Of a stretch of DNA of 64,000 bases, positions 8,379 to 16,207 are shown piece after piece (the stretch's first letter is position 1; every line of letters starts with the position of its first letter). The notes under the pieces were generated by a model. That model ran no database searches and had not been told where the DNA came from. It saw only the letters and a list, made by a program, of their open reading frames with translations. Source of the stretch: Psychroflexus tropicus DSM 15496 (GTDB lineage: Bacteria > Bacteroidota > Bacteroidia > Flavobacteriales > Flavobacteriaceae); contig NZ_KB905342.1 of the NCBI RefSeq assembly GCF_000378765.1, positions 496,001-560,000 on the forward strand, written 5' to 3'. A program made the position numbers and the translations under genes.

Positions 8379-11300
8379 TTAGGGTAAGATTTCCTCTTTT
8401 TGCTCCAGGGGTTGCAATAGTTGCAAAGCTTTATCAACTGAGTTTACATTGTCAAAAGTAAGGAGTAATCTCAGTCCGTTTCTGGTTTCTTTTTCCTTCA
8501 TTTGGCACTGTCTTGGACGAGCCTGAACGTAGGTGAGGATGTCTCTGAAGCGTTTTGAATTATAAAATCCGGAATCCTGATTAGATAAGAAATAGCCTAT
8601 CATTTTTCCTTTTTTCAAGACCAATTTTTCTAAGCCAGCACTGGCAGCAATCCACTTTAAACGGACACTATTTACCAAATCTTGCGCTTCTTTTGGGAGC
8701 TCTCCAAAGCGATCCTTTAGTTCGTCTTCAAATTTCTGAAGCTCGGTTTCATCTGAAATGCCATTGAGTTTGGTGTAGAGGCTCAATCGCTCCTTGATGC
8801 TGTTGATGTAATCGTCTGGAAACAGAATCTCAAAGTCGGTATCGATCTGAGCATCTATCACGTAGACTTTATCCTCTTCATTTTCTTCATCCTGATAAAC
8901 CTCCTTAAACTCATTGTCTTTCAGCTCCTGTATAGCTTCGTTAAGAATCTTTTGGTAGGTATCAAAACCAATATCGCTGATGAAACCGCTTTGTTCTCCA
9001 CCAAGCAAATCTCCTGCACCCCTTATTTCAAGGTCTTTCATGGCAATGTTTATCCCGCTTCCTAAATCTGAAAACTGTTCCAGGGCCGTTAGACGTTTTC
9101 TGGCGTCATCGGTCATCATCGTCATAGGAGGAGTGATGAGGTAGCAAAAGGCTTTTTTATTGCTTCGTCCAACCCGACCTCGCATCTGGTGTAAGTCGGA
9201 CATGCCAAAATTATTGGCGTCGTTAATCAAAATAGTGTTGGCATTGGTCACATCCAAACCACTTTCAATAATCGTGGTGGACACTAAAACATCGAACTCA
9301 TTGTTCATAAACCTAAGCATCAGGTCTTCCAGTTTCTTGCCTTCCATCTGTCCATGACCTATTCCTATTTTGGCATCGGGAACCAAGCGCTGAATAAGTC
9401 CCGCTACTTCTTTGATATTTTCTATTCTGTTATTGATAAAAAAGACCTGGCCGCCTCTTTGAATTTCATATGACACCGCATCTCGAATCTGATCTTCAGA
9501 AAACCGAATCACATGAGTTTCTATCGGGTAACGATTGGGAGGTGGGGTTTTGATAGTAGATAGATCTCTCGCGGCCATTAAGCTAAACTGAAGCGTTCTT
9601 GGAATCGGCGTGGCCGTCAATGTAAGGGTGTCTACATTGGCCTTGATGGTCTTTAGCTTGTCTTTTACAGAGACGCCAAATTTTTGCTCTTCGTCAATGA
9701 TTAAAAGTCCAAGGTCTTTAAACTTTACCGCTTTATTCACCAACTGGTGAGTGCCAATTACAATATCTACACTACCGTTTTCCAAGCCTTCCAACACGCC
9801 TTTGCGTTCTTTAGCTGTTCGGAATCGGTTGAGGTAATCCACGGTCACAGGAAATTCGGATAAGCGTTCCGAAAAGGTTTTATGATGCTGAAATGCCAGG
9901 ATGGTAGTAGGTACCAAAACAGCGACTTGCTTTCCATTATCTACCGCTTTGAAGGCCGCACGAATCGCTACTTCAGTTTTACCAAAACCTACATCGCCAC
10001 AGACCAGTCTGTCCATAGGTTGTTCCTTTTCCATATCGGATTTCACATCCTGAGTAGCAGTACTTTGGTCTGGTGTATCTTCATATAAAAAAGAGGCTTC
10101 CAGCTCATGTTGGAAATGAGAATCTGGACCATATTGAAACCCTTTCTCCAAGCGTCGCTTGGCGTAGAGCTTGATCAAATCAAAAGCCACCTTTTTTACC
10201 CTGGCTTTGGTTTTTTTCTTTAAGCTTTTCCAGGCTTTGCTTCCAAGTTTGTAAACCTGAGGGGGCTTACCGTCTTTTCCATTATATTTTGAAATCTTAT
10301 GCAGGGAATGGATGCTGAGGTAGAGGATGTCTCTATCGCCATAAATCAATTTGACAGCTTCCTGCATTTTGCCCTCTACATCAATTTTTTGAAGTCCGCC
10401 AAACTTTCCAATCCCATGATCGATATGGGTCACATAATCTCCAATCTCGAGACTGGTTAATTCCTTTAGTGTGATCGCTTGTTTCTTGGCGTAACCATTC
10501 TTCAAATGAAATTTATGATATCTGTCAAAAATCTGATGATCGGTATAACACACCAGCATATTCACTTCATCGATGAAGCCCTGGTGCATGGAATGGACTA
10601 AGGTCTTATAATGTACAGCCTGTTCTTGATCTTCAAAAATATCCTTGAAACGCCTAGCCTGCTGGTCGCTGGTGCAGAGAATGATATTTTCGTAGCCCTT
10701 TTCATGCTTTGAATTTAAATCCTCGATGAGCAAATCGAATTTTTTGTTAAACGAGGGCTGCGGAGTTGTAGGGTAAAGGATGGTTTCTTTAGGACTAAGT
10801 AAAGCCTGAGTTCCAAATTCAACCACTGTGAAATCAAGCAATTGTTTTTTTAGTAAAGATCCTTTGCAAAACAATTCATCGGGTTTACTGTGCTTTATGT
10901 CTTCCGAAAGTTCTGAAAAAGCTTTTTCAGCTTTAGAGAAAAGCGTGTCTAAAGTTTGAGTCAGTACATCCACATTTTTGATAAATACAGTAGTGGAATC
11001 TCTGATGTAATCTAAAAAAGATTGTCTGACTTCATCCAGCTGTTTTTTCTCCACATTGGGCATGATGTCGATCCGTTTCTTTTGCGTGGTAGACAATTGA
11101 GTTTCTACATCAAAAGCACGAATACTATCCACCTCATCACCAAAGAATTCAATCCTATAGGGCTCATCGTTACTAAATGAGAACACATCAATGATACCTC
11201 CTCTCACCGAAAATTCTCCAGGTTCTGTTACAAAATCGACACGTTTAAATTTATATTCAAAAAGGACTTCATTGACGAAATCCAGTGAAAGTTCGTCGTT

Positions 11301-11744
11301 CAGTTTTATTTTAAGGATGCTACGGTCCAACTCCTTTTTGGTGACTACCTTTTCAAAAAGGGCTTCGGGATAGGTAACAATAATGGACGGCTTTTTTCTG
11401 GAATTGATACGGTTGAGTACTTCCGATCTCAATAAGACGTTTGCATTGTCGGTTTCTTCAATTTGGTAAGGCCTTCTGTAACTTCCTGGATAGAATAGCA
11501 CATTTTTTTCGTCGACCAGCTGTTCGAGATCATTGAGGTGATAGGCTGCTTCTTCTTTATCATCAAATATTAAAAGAAAAGGACTTTCGGAGGCATGAAA
11601 TGCATCGGCCTGTACGAAGGAAGTGGCGGAACCGATAAGGCCTTTGAGATGGATTTGAGTACGTTCACTAGAAACCAGTGTTTCTCTTAGCTCTAGTAGA
11701 GCGGGGTGTTTTGAGATCTTCTCTGTGAGTTCAGCTTTTGTCAT
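8379..11744 (-). CDS. mfd: Transcription-repair coupling factor Mfd
   Basis: From the ATG at 11744 the protein is 1121 residues, normal for Mfd. An upstream TTG at 11753 is also in frame, but it lies inside the -7 box, so I choose the ATG. The order is: UvrB-like N-terminal region that binds UvrA, CarD-like RNA-polymerase-interacting domain (about 430-500, with IGDYVTHIDHGIGKFGG), RecG-like translocase with Walker A GFGKTEVA (about 580) and a DEEQ box, then the TRCF C-terminal domain. Mfd pushes stalled RNA polymerase off lesions and recruits UvrA. The mRNA is probably leaderless. Confidence 0.95.
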   Translation of the reverse strand: MTKAELTEKISKHPALLELRETLVSSERTQIHLKGLIGSATSFVQADAFHASESPFLLIFDDKEEAAYHLNDLEQLVDEKNVLFYPGSYRRPYQIEETDNANVLLRSEVLNRINSRKKPSIIVTYPEALFEKVVTKKELDRSILKIKLNDELSLDFVNEVLFEYKFKRVDFVTEPGEFSVRGGIIDVFSFSNDEPYRIEFFGDEVDSIRAFDVETQLSTTQKKRIDIMPNVEKKQLDEVRQSFLDYIRDSTTVFIKNVDVLTQTLDTLFSKAEKAFSELSEDIKHSKPDELFCKGSLLKKQLLDFTVVEFGTQALLSPKETILYPTTPQPSFNKKFDLLIEDLNSKHEKGYENIILCTSDQQARRFKDIFEDQEQAVHYKTLVHSMHQGFIDEVNMLVCYTDHQIFDRYHKFHLKNGYAKKQAITLKELTSLEIGDYVTHIDHGIGKFGGLQKIDVEGKMQEAVKLIYGDRDILYLSIHSLHKISKYNGKDGKPPQVYKLGSKAWKSLKKKTKARVKKVAFDLIKLYAKRRLEKGFQYGPDSHFQHELEASFLYEDTPDQSTATQDVKSDMEKEQPMDRLVCGDVGFGKTEVAIRAAFKAVDNGKQVAVLVPTTILAFQHHKTFSERLSEFPVTVDYLNRFRTAKERKGVLEGLENGSVDIVIGTHQLVNKAVKFKDLGLLIIDEEQKFGVSVKDKLKTIKANVDTLTLTATPIPRTLQFSLMAARDLSTIKTPPPNRYPIETHVIRFSEDQIRDAVSYEIQRGGQVFFINNRIENIKEVAGLIQRLVPDAKIGIGHGQMEGKKLEDLMLRFMNNEFDVLVSTTIIESGLDVTNANTILINDANNFGMSDLHQMRGRVGRSNKKAFCYLITPPMTMMTDDARKRLTALEQFSDLGSGINIAMKDLEIRGAGDLLGGEQSGFISDIGFDTYQKILNEAIQELKDNEFKEVYQDEENEEDKVYVIDAQIDTDFEILFPDDYINSIKERLSLYTKLNGISDETELQKFEDELKDRFGELPKEAQDLVNSVRLKWIAASAGLEKLVLKKGKMIGYFLSNQDSGFYNSKRFRDILTYVQARPRQCQMKEKETRNGLRLLLTFDNVNSVDKALQLLQPLEQKEEILP

Positions 11745-11750
11745 TGCGCG

Positions 11751-11758
11751 CAAAGATA
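11751..11758 (-). promoter_or_regulatory. -7 box TATCTTTG of mfd
   Basis: Exact TAnnTTTG match on the minus strand, only six bases before the ATG at 11744. Transcription starting a few bases after this box would leave no room for a ribosome binding site. No -33 TTG is seen at usual spacing. Confidence 0.5.
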
Positions 11759-11806
11759 CTAGAAAAACTCAGATTTTCAGGAGAGATCTATCGCTGTAAA
11801 GCCTTT

Positions 11807-11983
11807 TTAATCTTCCTTTTTGTTTTGTTTTTTCTCGTAAAAATTCCTTCTAAAATTCCTGTTTTTTCTATCGTATCGCTTCGTCCTATTGCGTTTGTTA
11901 TTCAACAAAACCAAAAGAAATAGAATCGAAATCATCACAATAACGATGATGAATTGCATATCTGGTGAAAATTGATCGAGCAT
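11807..11983 (-). CDS. Small single-pass membrane protein, hypothetical (58 aa)
   Basis: A 58-codon frame begins with MLDQFSPDMQFIIVIVMISI, giving a short polar N-terminus, one strongly hydrophobic helix (about residues 10-28), and a very basic tail rich in Arg, Lys and Asn. The layout is that of a small inner-membrane protein with a cytoplasmic positive tail. It fills the gap between mfd and the methyltransferase on the same strand. No strong ribosome binding site is visible, which is normal in this phylum. I do not recognise a family. The pattern of one clean helix plus a positive-inside tail is the only coding evidence. Confidence 0.45.
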   Translation of the reverse strand: MLDQFSPDMQFIIVIVMISILFLLVLLNNKRNRTKRYDRKNRNFRRNFYEKKQNKKED

Positions 11984-12032
11984 AAACTTAGATTATGCTG
12001 TAAACATAGTCAGTTTTCAACAAAAGTGAAAA

Positions 12033-12806
12033 TTATACCCGGATTACAAAATGCTGTTTTACCTGTTCTTTTCTAAAAAAAACAAGTCCCCACTGGAAGG
12101 TGTCGATTGTGACTTGGACCTCCTGATGTGCTTTTATCATCTCCCAGGCCTTCTCCATTGATGGCGACCAGTGGATATCATCAAAAATAAACAAGGTATC
12201 ATTATGTTTGTGCTTCAAGAGACTTTCAAAGTAGCTTAATGTGGCTTCACCATCATGGTGCCCGTCGATAAAGACTAAGTCGAATTTTTCTTCTGATTTT
12301 AGCTCCACTAGACTTTCAGCAAAAGAAGAATTAACTGAGGTTATTTTAGTTAGTTTCAACTTGTCAAATTGGCGTTGAGCAAATACTGAAGTCGCCGAAC
12401 ACGCCTCGATAGTTTTTAAATCTACTTTTTCATTTCCAGCAATGCTTACACTTCCTAATCCAATGGAGGTGCCTAGCTCCAAGGCATTTTTTACAGAAAG
12501 ATAATCGACCAAGCGAATCATTAGCCGAGCTCGTTTTCTGGATATCGAAACGTACTTTGCTATCTTAGACACAGGCCTCACGCTGCCTTTAAAAACTTTT
12601 GACCCAGCCCCAACATCTTCAACTTCAAGAATTTCTTCCGAACTTAGAGCTTGTTTTTGCACGGTGTCCCAAAGCTTATAAACTTTTAAATCATCTCTGT
12701 TGTAAAAACATCTTGTAATTAAATGATAGACAAAAGGGGAGTGGATGCCGTGCTGATTTTTGGAATGCCACAAAAATTTTAAATAGGCTTTTGCTTTAAA
12801 CCACAT
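12033..12806 (-). CDS. Class I SAM-dependent methyltransferase
   Basis: From the ATG at 12806 the protein is 257 residues; an in-frame TTG at 12833 would add nine. A central ALELGTSIGLGSVSIAG block (motif I, SAM binding) and FDLVFIDGHHDGEATLSYFE (motif IV, as in O-methyltransferase family 3) define a Rossmann-type methyltransferase. The N-terminal NQHGIHSPFVYHL segment is shared by Bacteroidota homologues. The methyl acceptor is unknown. It is transcribed divergently from the small gene at 12888. Confidence 0.8.
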   Translation of the reverse strand: MWFKAKAYLKFLWHSKNQHGIHSPFVYHLITRCFYNRDDLKVYKLWDTVQKQALSSEEILEVEDVGAGSKVFKGSVRPVSKIAKYVSISRKRARLMIRLVDYLSVKNALELGTSIGLGSVSIAGNEKVDLKTIEACSATSVFAQRQFDKLKLTKITSVNSSFAESLVELKSEEKFDLVFIDGHHDGEATLSYFESLLKHKHNDTLFIFDDIHWSPSMEKAWEMIKAHQEVQVTIDTFQWGLVFFRKEQVKQHFVIRV

Positions 12807-12887
12807 TCTGTTTAAGTTGATTTTAACTGACAAAAATCATACTTTTTGAAGCATCATCAGCGTAAAATTGTAAAAAAATTTACAGAC

Positions 12888-13049
12888 ATGCTTTTACAAA
12901 CAATATTCGTTAATTGGTCCAATGGTGCCTTTATCATGACGGCTATTTTTGGCTTGGTGATCGCTAGCTTGGTAGGTTTTGTGATCTATTATATTTCTAA
13001 AGCCGCGAAGAAAGAACGAGAAGAAAAGCAAAAAAAGGAAAACGCTTAA
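12888..13049 (+). CDS. Small single-pass membrane protein, hypothetical (53 aa)
   Basis: The frame is open from a TTG at 12846, but the ATG at 12888 gives a cleaner protein: a short N-terminus, a transmembrane helix (about residues 12-36) and a Lys/Glu-rich cytoplasmic tail (KKEREEKQKKENA). The stop codon overlaps the stop of the convergent ABC-F gene within a shared TTAA. I do not recognise a family. The layout resembles other tiny Bacteroidota inner-membrane proteins of unknown role. Confidence 0.55.
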   Translation: MLLQTIFVNWSNGAFIMTAIFGLVIASLVGFVIYYISKAAKKEREEKQKKENA

Positions 13050-14920
13050 GCTTCCATTTTCATCGATAATTCAAACCACTGCTCCGTTTTATCTTCTAAC
13101 TCGTTAGAGAGATTTTGAAGCTCAATGGTTTTCTCCTTAATTTGTTCGGGAGTCAAATCTTTTAAAAATTCGGCTTCTAGCTTTTCTTTTTTCTTTTCCA
13201 GAGTGTTGATCTCTTTTTCCAGTTTTTTATACACTTTTTGCTCGTTAAAGCTGAGCTTGTTTTTAGGATCTGTAGTTGGCTTGGATTTCGTGGTGCCAGC
13301 ATCTGAAGAAGACTGACTGCTTTCTTCATACTTTGCTTCCAGCTCCAGGGCTTTCAACTCTCGGTAATCTGAATAGTTTCCAGGGAAATCAGTGATTTTA
13401 CCTCCCCCAAATACAAAGAGATGATCTACGATTTTATCCATGAAATACCTGTCGTGACTCACGACAATCAAGCAGCCGGGGAAGTCCAGGAGGAAATTCT
13501 CCAGCACATTCAGCGTTACAATATCAAGATCGTTGGTCGGTTCATCCAGAATCAAAAAGTTAGGATTCTGAATCAAAACCGTACAGAGGTAAAGCCGCTT
13601 TTTCTCACCACCGCTCAGTTTTTCGACAAAATCGTATTGCTTTTTACGGTCAAATAAAAACTTCTCCAGCAGTTGAGAAGCCGAGATTTGCCGTCCTTTC
13701 GCTAAGGGTATGTAGTCTCCATAGTCCTTAATGACATCAATTACTTTCTGGCCCTCTTTAGCCTGAATACCCCCCTGGGTGTAGTAACCGATTTTTAAAG
13801 TTTCTCCATGAACGACTTTACCCTGGTCTGGGGCGATGCCACCGGTTAACACGTTTAAAAACGTAGATTTTCCTGTTCCGTTTTTACCAATAATTCCGAT
13901 GCGCTCATTCTTTTTGAAGATGTATTCAAAATTTTTAAACAAGGTTTTGTCCTCAAAGCTTTTGGAAATATTGTGCATCTCCAACACTTTGGAACCGAGC
14001 CGTTCCATATTGATTTCCAGCTCGACTTTGTGGTCATTCCGGCGTTTGCTGGCGCGTTCTTTTATTTCTCCAAAGCTTTCTATTCTGGATTTGGACTTGG
14101 TCGTTCTTGCCTTCGGCTGTCGTCTCATCCAGTCTAGCTCTTTTTTATAGAGTTGCTTGGCTTTGGCCGTCGTGGTTTGCTCTACTTCAATACGTTCGGC
14201 TCTTTTTTCAACATAATAACTGTAGTTGCCTTTATAGCTATAGAGCGTTTTATCCTCGAGTTCTAGGATATGGTTACAGACTCTGTCCAGGAAATACCGG
14301 TCGTGAGTCACCATAAATAAGGTTAGATTTTCACTCCTCAAAAACTCTTCCAGCCACTCAATCATTTCCAGATCCAGGTGATTGGTGGGCTCATCTAAAA
14401 TCAGTAGGTCAGGTTTTCCAAGTAACAAGTCGGCTAAAGCCAGGCGTTTCTTTTGTCCACCAGACAGGTCGCCAACTCTTTTGCTGAGGTCGTCTAACTT
14501 TAGTTTGGATAAGATTTGCTTGTAAGTAGTTTCAAAATCCCAGGCCTGTTTGGCCTCCATCTGGTCGAAAGCTTTTTGATAAGCTTCAGTATCATCTGGA
14601 TTTTGAAGAGCCTTTTCGTAGGCGTTGATAATGCCAAGAATTTCATTATCAGAAGAAAGGATGGTCTCCTCAATACTTAATGTGGGCTCCAAATCAGGTT
14701 CCTGGGGTAAAAACCCTACTTTCACTCCTTTTCTGTAAACTACCTGCCCGCTATCAGGCGCTTCTTTGCCCGAAATGATATCTAGTAAGGTGGTTTTACC
14801 TGTTCCGTTTTTGGCAATTAAGGCTATTTTCTGTCCCTGGCTTATACCGAATGAAAGGTTGTCAAACAATTCAAGCATGCCATAAGACTTAGAAACTTCT
14901 TCTACTGATAAATAATTCAA
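13046..14920 (-). CDS. uup: ABC-F family ATPase, Uup type
   Basis: The 624-residue protein has two ABC domains and no membrane segments. Domain 1 has Walker A near 36-45 (KNGTGKTT), the LSGGQKKR signature and LDEPTNHLD; domain 2 has GKNGTGKST near 350 and LSGGEKKR with LDEPTNDLD. An ABC-F linker lies between them, and the C-terminus (about 535-624) is a charged coiled coil as in Uup, which is linked to ribosome rescue and branched DNA. The start codon is TTG; no in-frame ATG lies between it and the -7 box at 14937. Uup fits best because of the coiled coil; EttA lacks it. Confidence 0.88.
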   Translation of the reverse strand: MNYLSVEEVSKSYGMLELFDNLSFGISQGQKIALIAKNGTGKTTLLDIISGKEAPDSGQVVYRKGVKVGFLPQEPDLEPTLSIEETILSSDNEILGIINAYEKALQNPDDTEAYQKAFDQMEAKQAWDFETTYKQILSKLKLDDLSKRVGDLSGGQKKRLALADLLLGKPDLLILDEPTNHLDLEMIEWLEEFLRSENLTLFMVTHDRYFLDRVCNHILELEDKTLYSYKGNYSYYVEKRAERIEVEQTTTAKAKQLYKKELDWMRRQPKARTTKSKSRIESFGEIKERASKRRNDHKVELEINMERLGSKVLEMHNISKSFEDKTLFKNFEYIFKKNERIGIIGKNGTGKSTFLNVLTGGIAPDQGKVVHGETLKIGYYTQGGIQAKEGQKVIDVIKDYGDYIPLAKGRQISASQLLEKFLFDRKKQYDFVEKLSGGEKKRLYLCTVLIQNPNFLILDEPTNDLDIVTLNVLENFLLDFPGCLIVVSHDRYFMDKIVDHLFVFGGGKITDFPGNYSDYRELKALELEAKYEESSQSSSDAGTTKSKPTTDPKNKLSFNEQKVYKKLEKEINTLEKKKEKLEAEFLKDLTPEQIKEKTIELQNLSNELEDKTEQWFELSMKMEA

Positions 14921-14936
14921 AGCGTATAATTTTTTG

Positions 14937-14944
14937 CAAAAGTA
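14937..14944 (-). promoter_or_regulatory. -7 box TACTTTTG of the ABC-F gene
   Basis: Exact TAnnTTTG match on the minus strand 16 bases upstream of the TTG start at 14920. It supports the unusual start codon because any longer form would begin inside or upstream of the promoter. Confidence 0.5.
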
Positions 14945-15040
14945 CTTAAGTCGAGCTGAACAAACTAATTCTCCGATTCAGAGGTTGTTAATAGACTCTA
15001 TATTATTTCAAAAACCAGTATTTACTTCTTTTATAAAGAT

Positions 15041-15048
15041 TATTTTTG
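15041..15048 (+). promoter_or_regulatory. -7 box TATTTTTG of asd
   Basis: Exact TAnnTTTG match 33 bases upstream of the asd ATG at 15082. The in-frame TTG at 15046 lies within this box, which rules it out as a start codon. Confidence 0.5.
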
Positions 15049-15081
15049 CGGCTTTATAACCTTAAATTAAAGCAAATTCAA

Positions 15082-16074
15082 ATGAAAGTAGCTGTAGTCG
15101 GTGCTACCGGGATGGTAGGCCAAGTCATGCTCCAGATTTTAGCGGAGCGAAATTTTCCTTTAACTGAGTTAATTCCAGTGGCCTCCGAAAGGTCTGTTGG
15201 TAAACCCATTACTTATAAGGAAAAAACTTACAAGATTGTAAGCCTTGCAGACGCAGTGAAACGAAAACCTGAAATCGCCTTATTTTCTGCTGGAGGCGAC
15301 ACCTCCACAGAATGGGCACCGAAGTTTGCTGAGGTTGGTACTACCGTGATCGATAATTCTTCGGCCTGGAGAATGGATCCTACCAAAAAACTGGTTGTCC
15401 CCGAAATCAACGCTTCAGAACTTACTAAAGAGGATATGATTATTGCTAATCCTAATTGCTCTACAATTCAATTGGTCATGGCTTTACAGCCTCTTCATAA
15501 AGCTTTTCAAATCGATAGAGTAGTGATTTCTACCTATCAGTCGATCACAGGAACCGGAGTTAAGGCTGTCGAGCAGCTAGAAAACGAATACGCTGGTAAA
15601 ACCGGTGAAATGGCCTATCCTTACCCTATTCATAAAAACGCTATTCCGCATTGTGACGTCTTTATGGATAATGATTACACCAAAGAGGAGATGAAATTGA
15701 CTAATGAAACCAAAAAAATCTTATCAGACGATAGTGTGAAAGTAGCAGCTACTGCGGTGAGAATTCCTGTGGTTGGTGGACATTCGGAATCGGTGAACAT
15801 CGAATTCAAAACCGCCTTTGAAGTTTCTGATGTGAAAAAACTACTAAGCGAAACCGATGGTATTACGCTTCAGGATAATCCTAGTGTGAATACCTATCCG
15901 ATGCCGATTTATGCTGAAGGTAAAAACGATGTCTTTATTGGTAGAATTCGTAGAGACTTCACCCGAGACAATGCGCTTAACCTGTGGATTGTTTCTGATA
16001 ATTTAAGGAAAGGAGCAGCTACTAATGCAGTTCAAATCGCCGAATTCTTAGTAGATACTCGCTTTAAAGCATAA
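15082..16074 (+). CDS. asd: Aspartate-semialdehyde dehydrogenase
   Basis: From the ATG at 15082 the protein is 330 residues. It opens with MKVAVVGATGMVGQVM, the NADP-binding loop; the catalytic cysteine is Cys126 in ANPNCSTIQ; GGHSESVNIEF carries the conserved His and Glu. It reduces aspartyl phosphate to aspartate semialdehyde, the branch point to lysine, diaminopimelate, threonine and methionine. The gene stands alone, with its own -7 box and a clear terminator at 16099-16130. The longer start at 15046 lies within the promoter. Confidence 0.95.
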   Translation: MKVAVVGATGMVGQVMLQILAERNFPLTELIPVASERSVGKPITYKEKTYKIVSLADAVKRKPEIALFSAGGDTSTEWAPKFAEVGTTVIDNSSAWRMDPTKKLVVPEINASELTKEDMIIANPNCSTIQLVMALQPLHKAFQIDRVVISTYQSITGTGVKAVEQLENEYAGKTGEMAYPYPIHKNAIPHCDVFMDNDYTKEEMKLTNETKKILSDDSVKVAATAVRIPVVGGHSESVNIEFKTAFEVSDVKKLLSETDGITLQDNPSVNTYPMPIYAEGKNDVFIGRIRRDFTRDNALNLWIVSDNLRKGAATNAVQIAEFLVDTRFKA

Positions 16075-16098
16075 CCGACATATACGGAGTAATGTAAG

Positions 16099-16130
16099 CG
16101 CCTTTCCTGTTTATTTGAAAGGCGTTTATT
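16099..16130 (+). terminator. Rho-independent terminator of asd
   Basis: Perfect 8-bp stem CGCCTTTC (16099-16106) and GAAAGGCG (16117-16124) with a 10-base loop, followed by TTTATT, 25 bases after the asd stop. Confidence 0.75.
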
Positions 16131-16165
16131 GTATCAGAATTACACATTAAAACGAGAGAGTGATA

Positions 16166-16173
16166 TATTTTTG
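16166..16173 (+). promoter_or_regulatory. -7 box TATTTTTG upstream of the prolyl oligopeptidase
   Basis: Exact TAnnTTTG match 34 bases before the ATG at 16208. The surroundings are very AT-rich, so chance matching is possible. Confidence 0.4.
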
Positions 16174-16207
16174 AGGTTTATTTATATTTACTTCAAAATA
16201 TAATCCT

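Noticed and set aside
8276-8461. 61-residue plus-strand frame after rfbD
   Set aside because: Begins in the tandem repeat and runs into the 3' end of mfd; no protein-like pattern.
11924-11990. Extended N-terminus of Mfd or a longer small gene in this gap
   Set aside because: The Mfd frame is bounded by its -7 box, and the small membrane frame has its own start at 11983.
13836-14150. 104-residue plus-strand frame
   Set aside because: Lies wholly inside the ABC-F gene on the other strand; it resembles no protein, while the ABC-F frame has all ATPase motifs.
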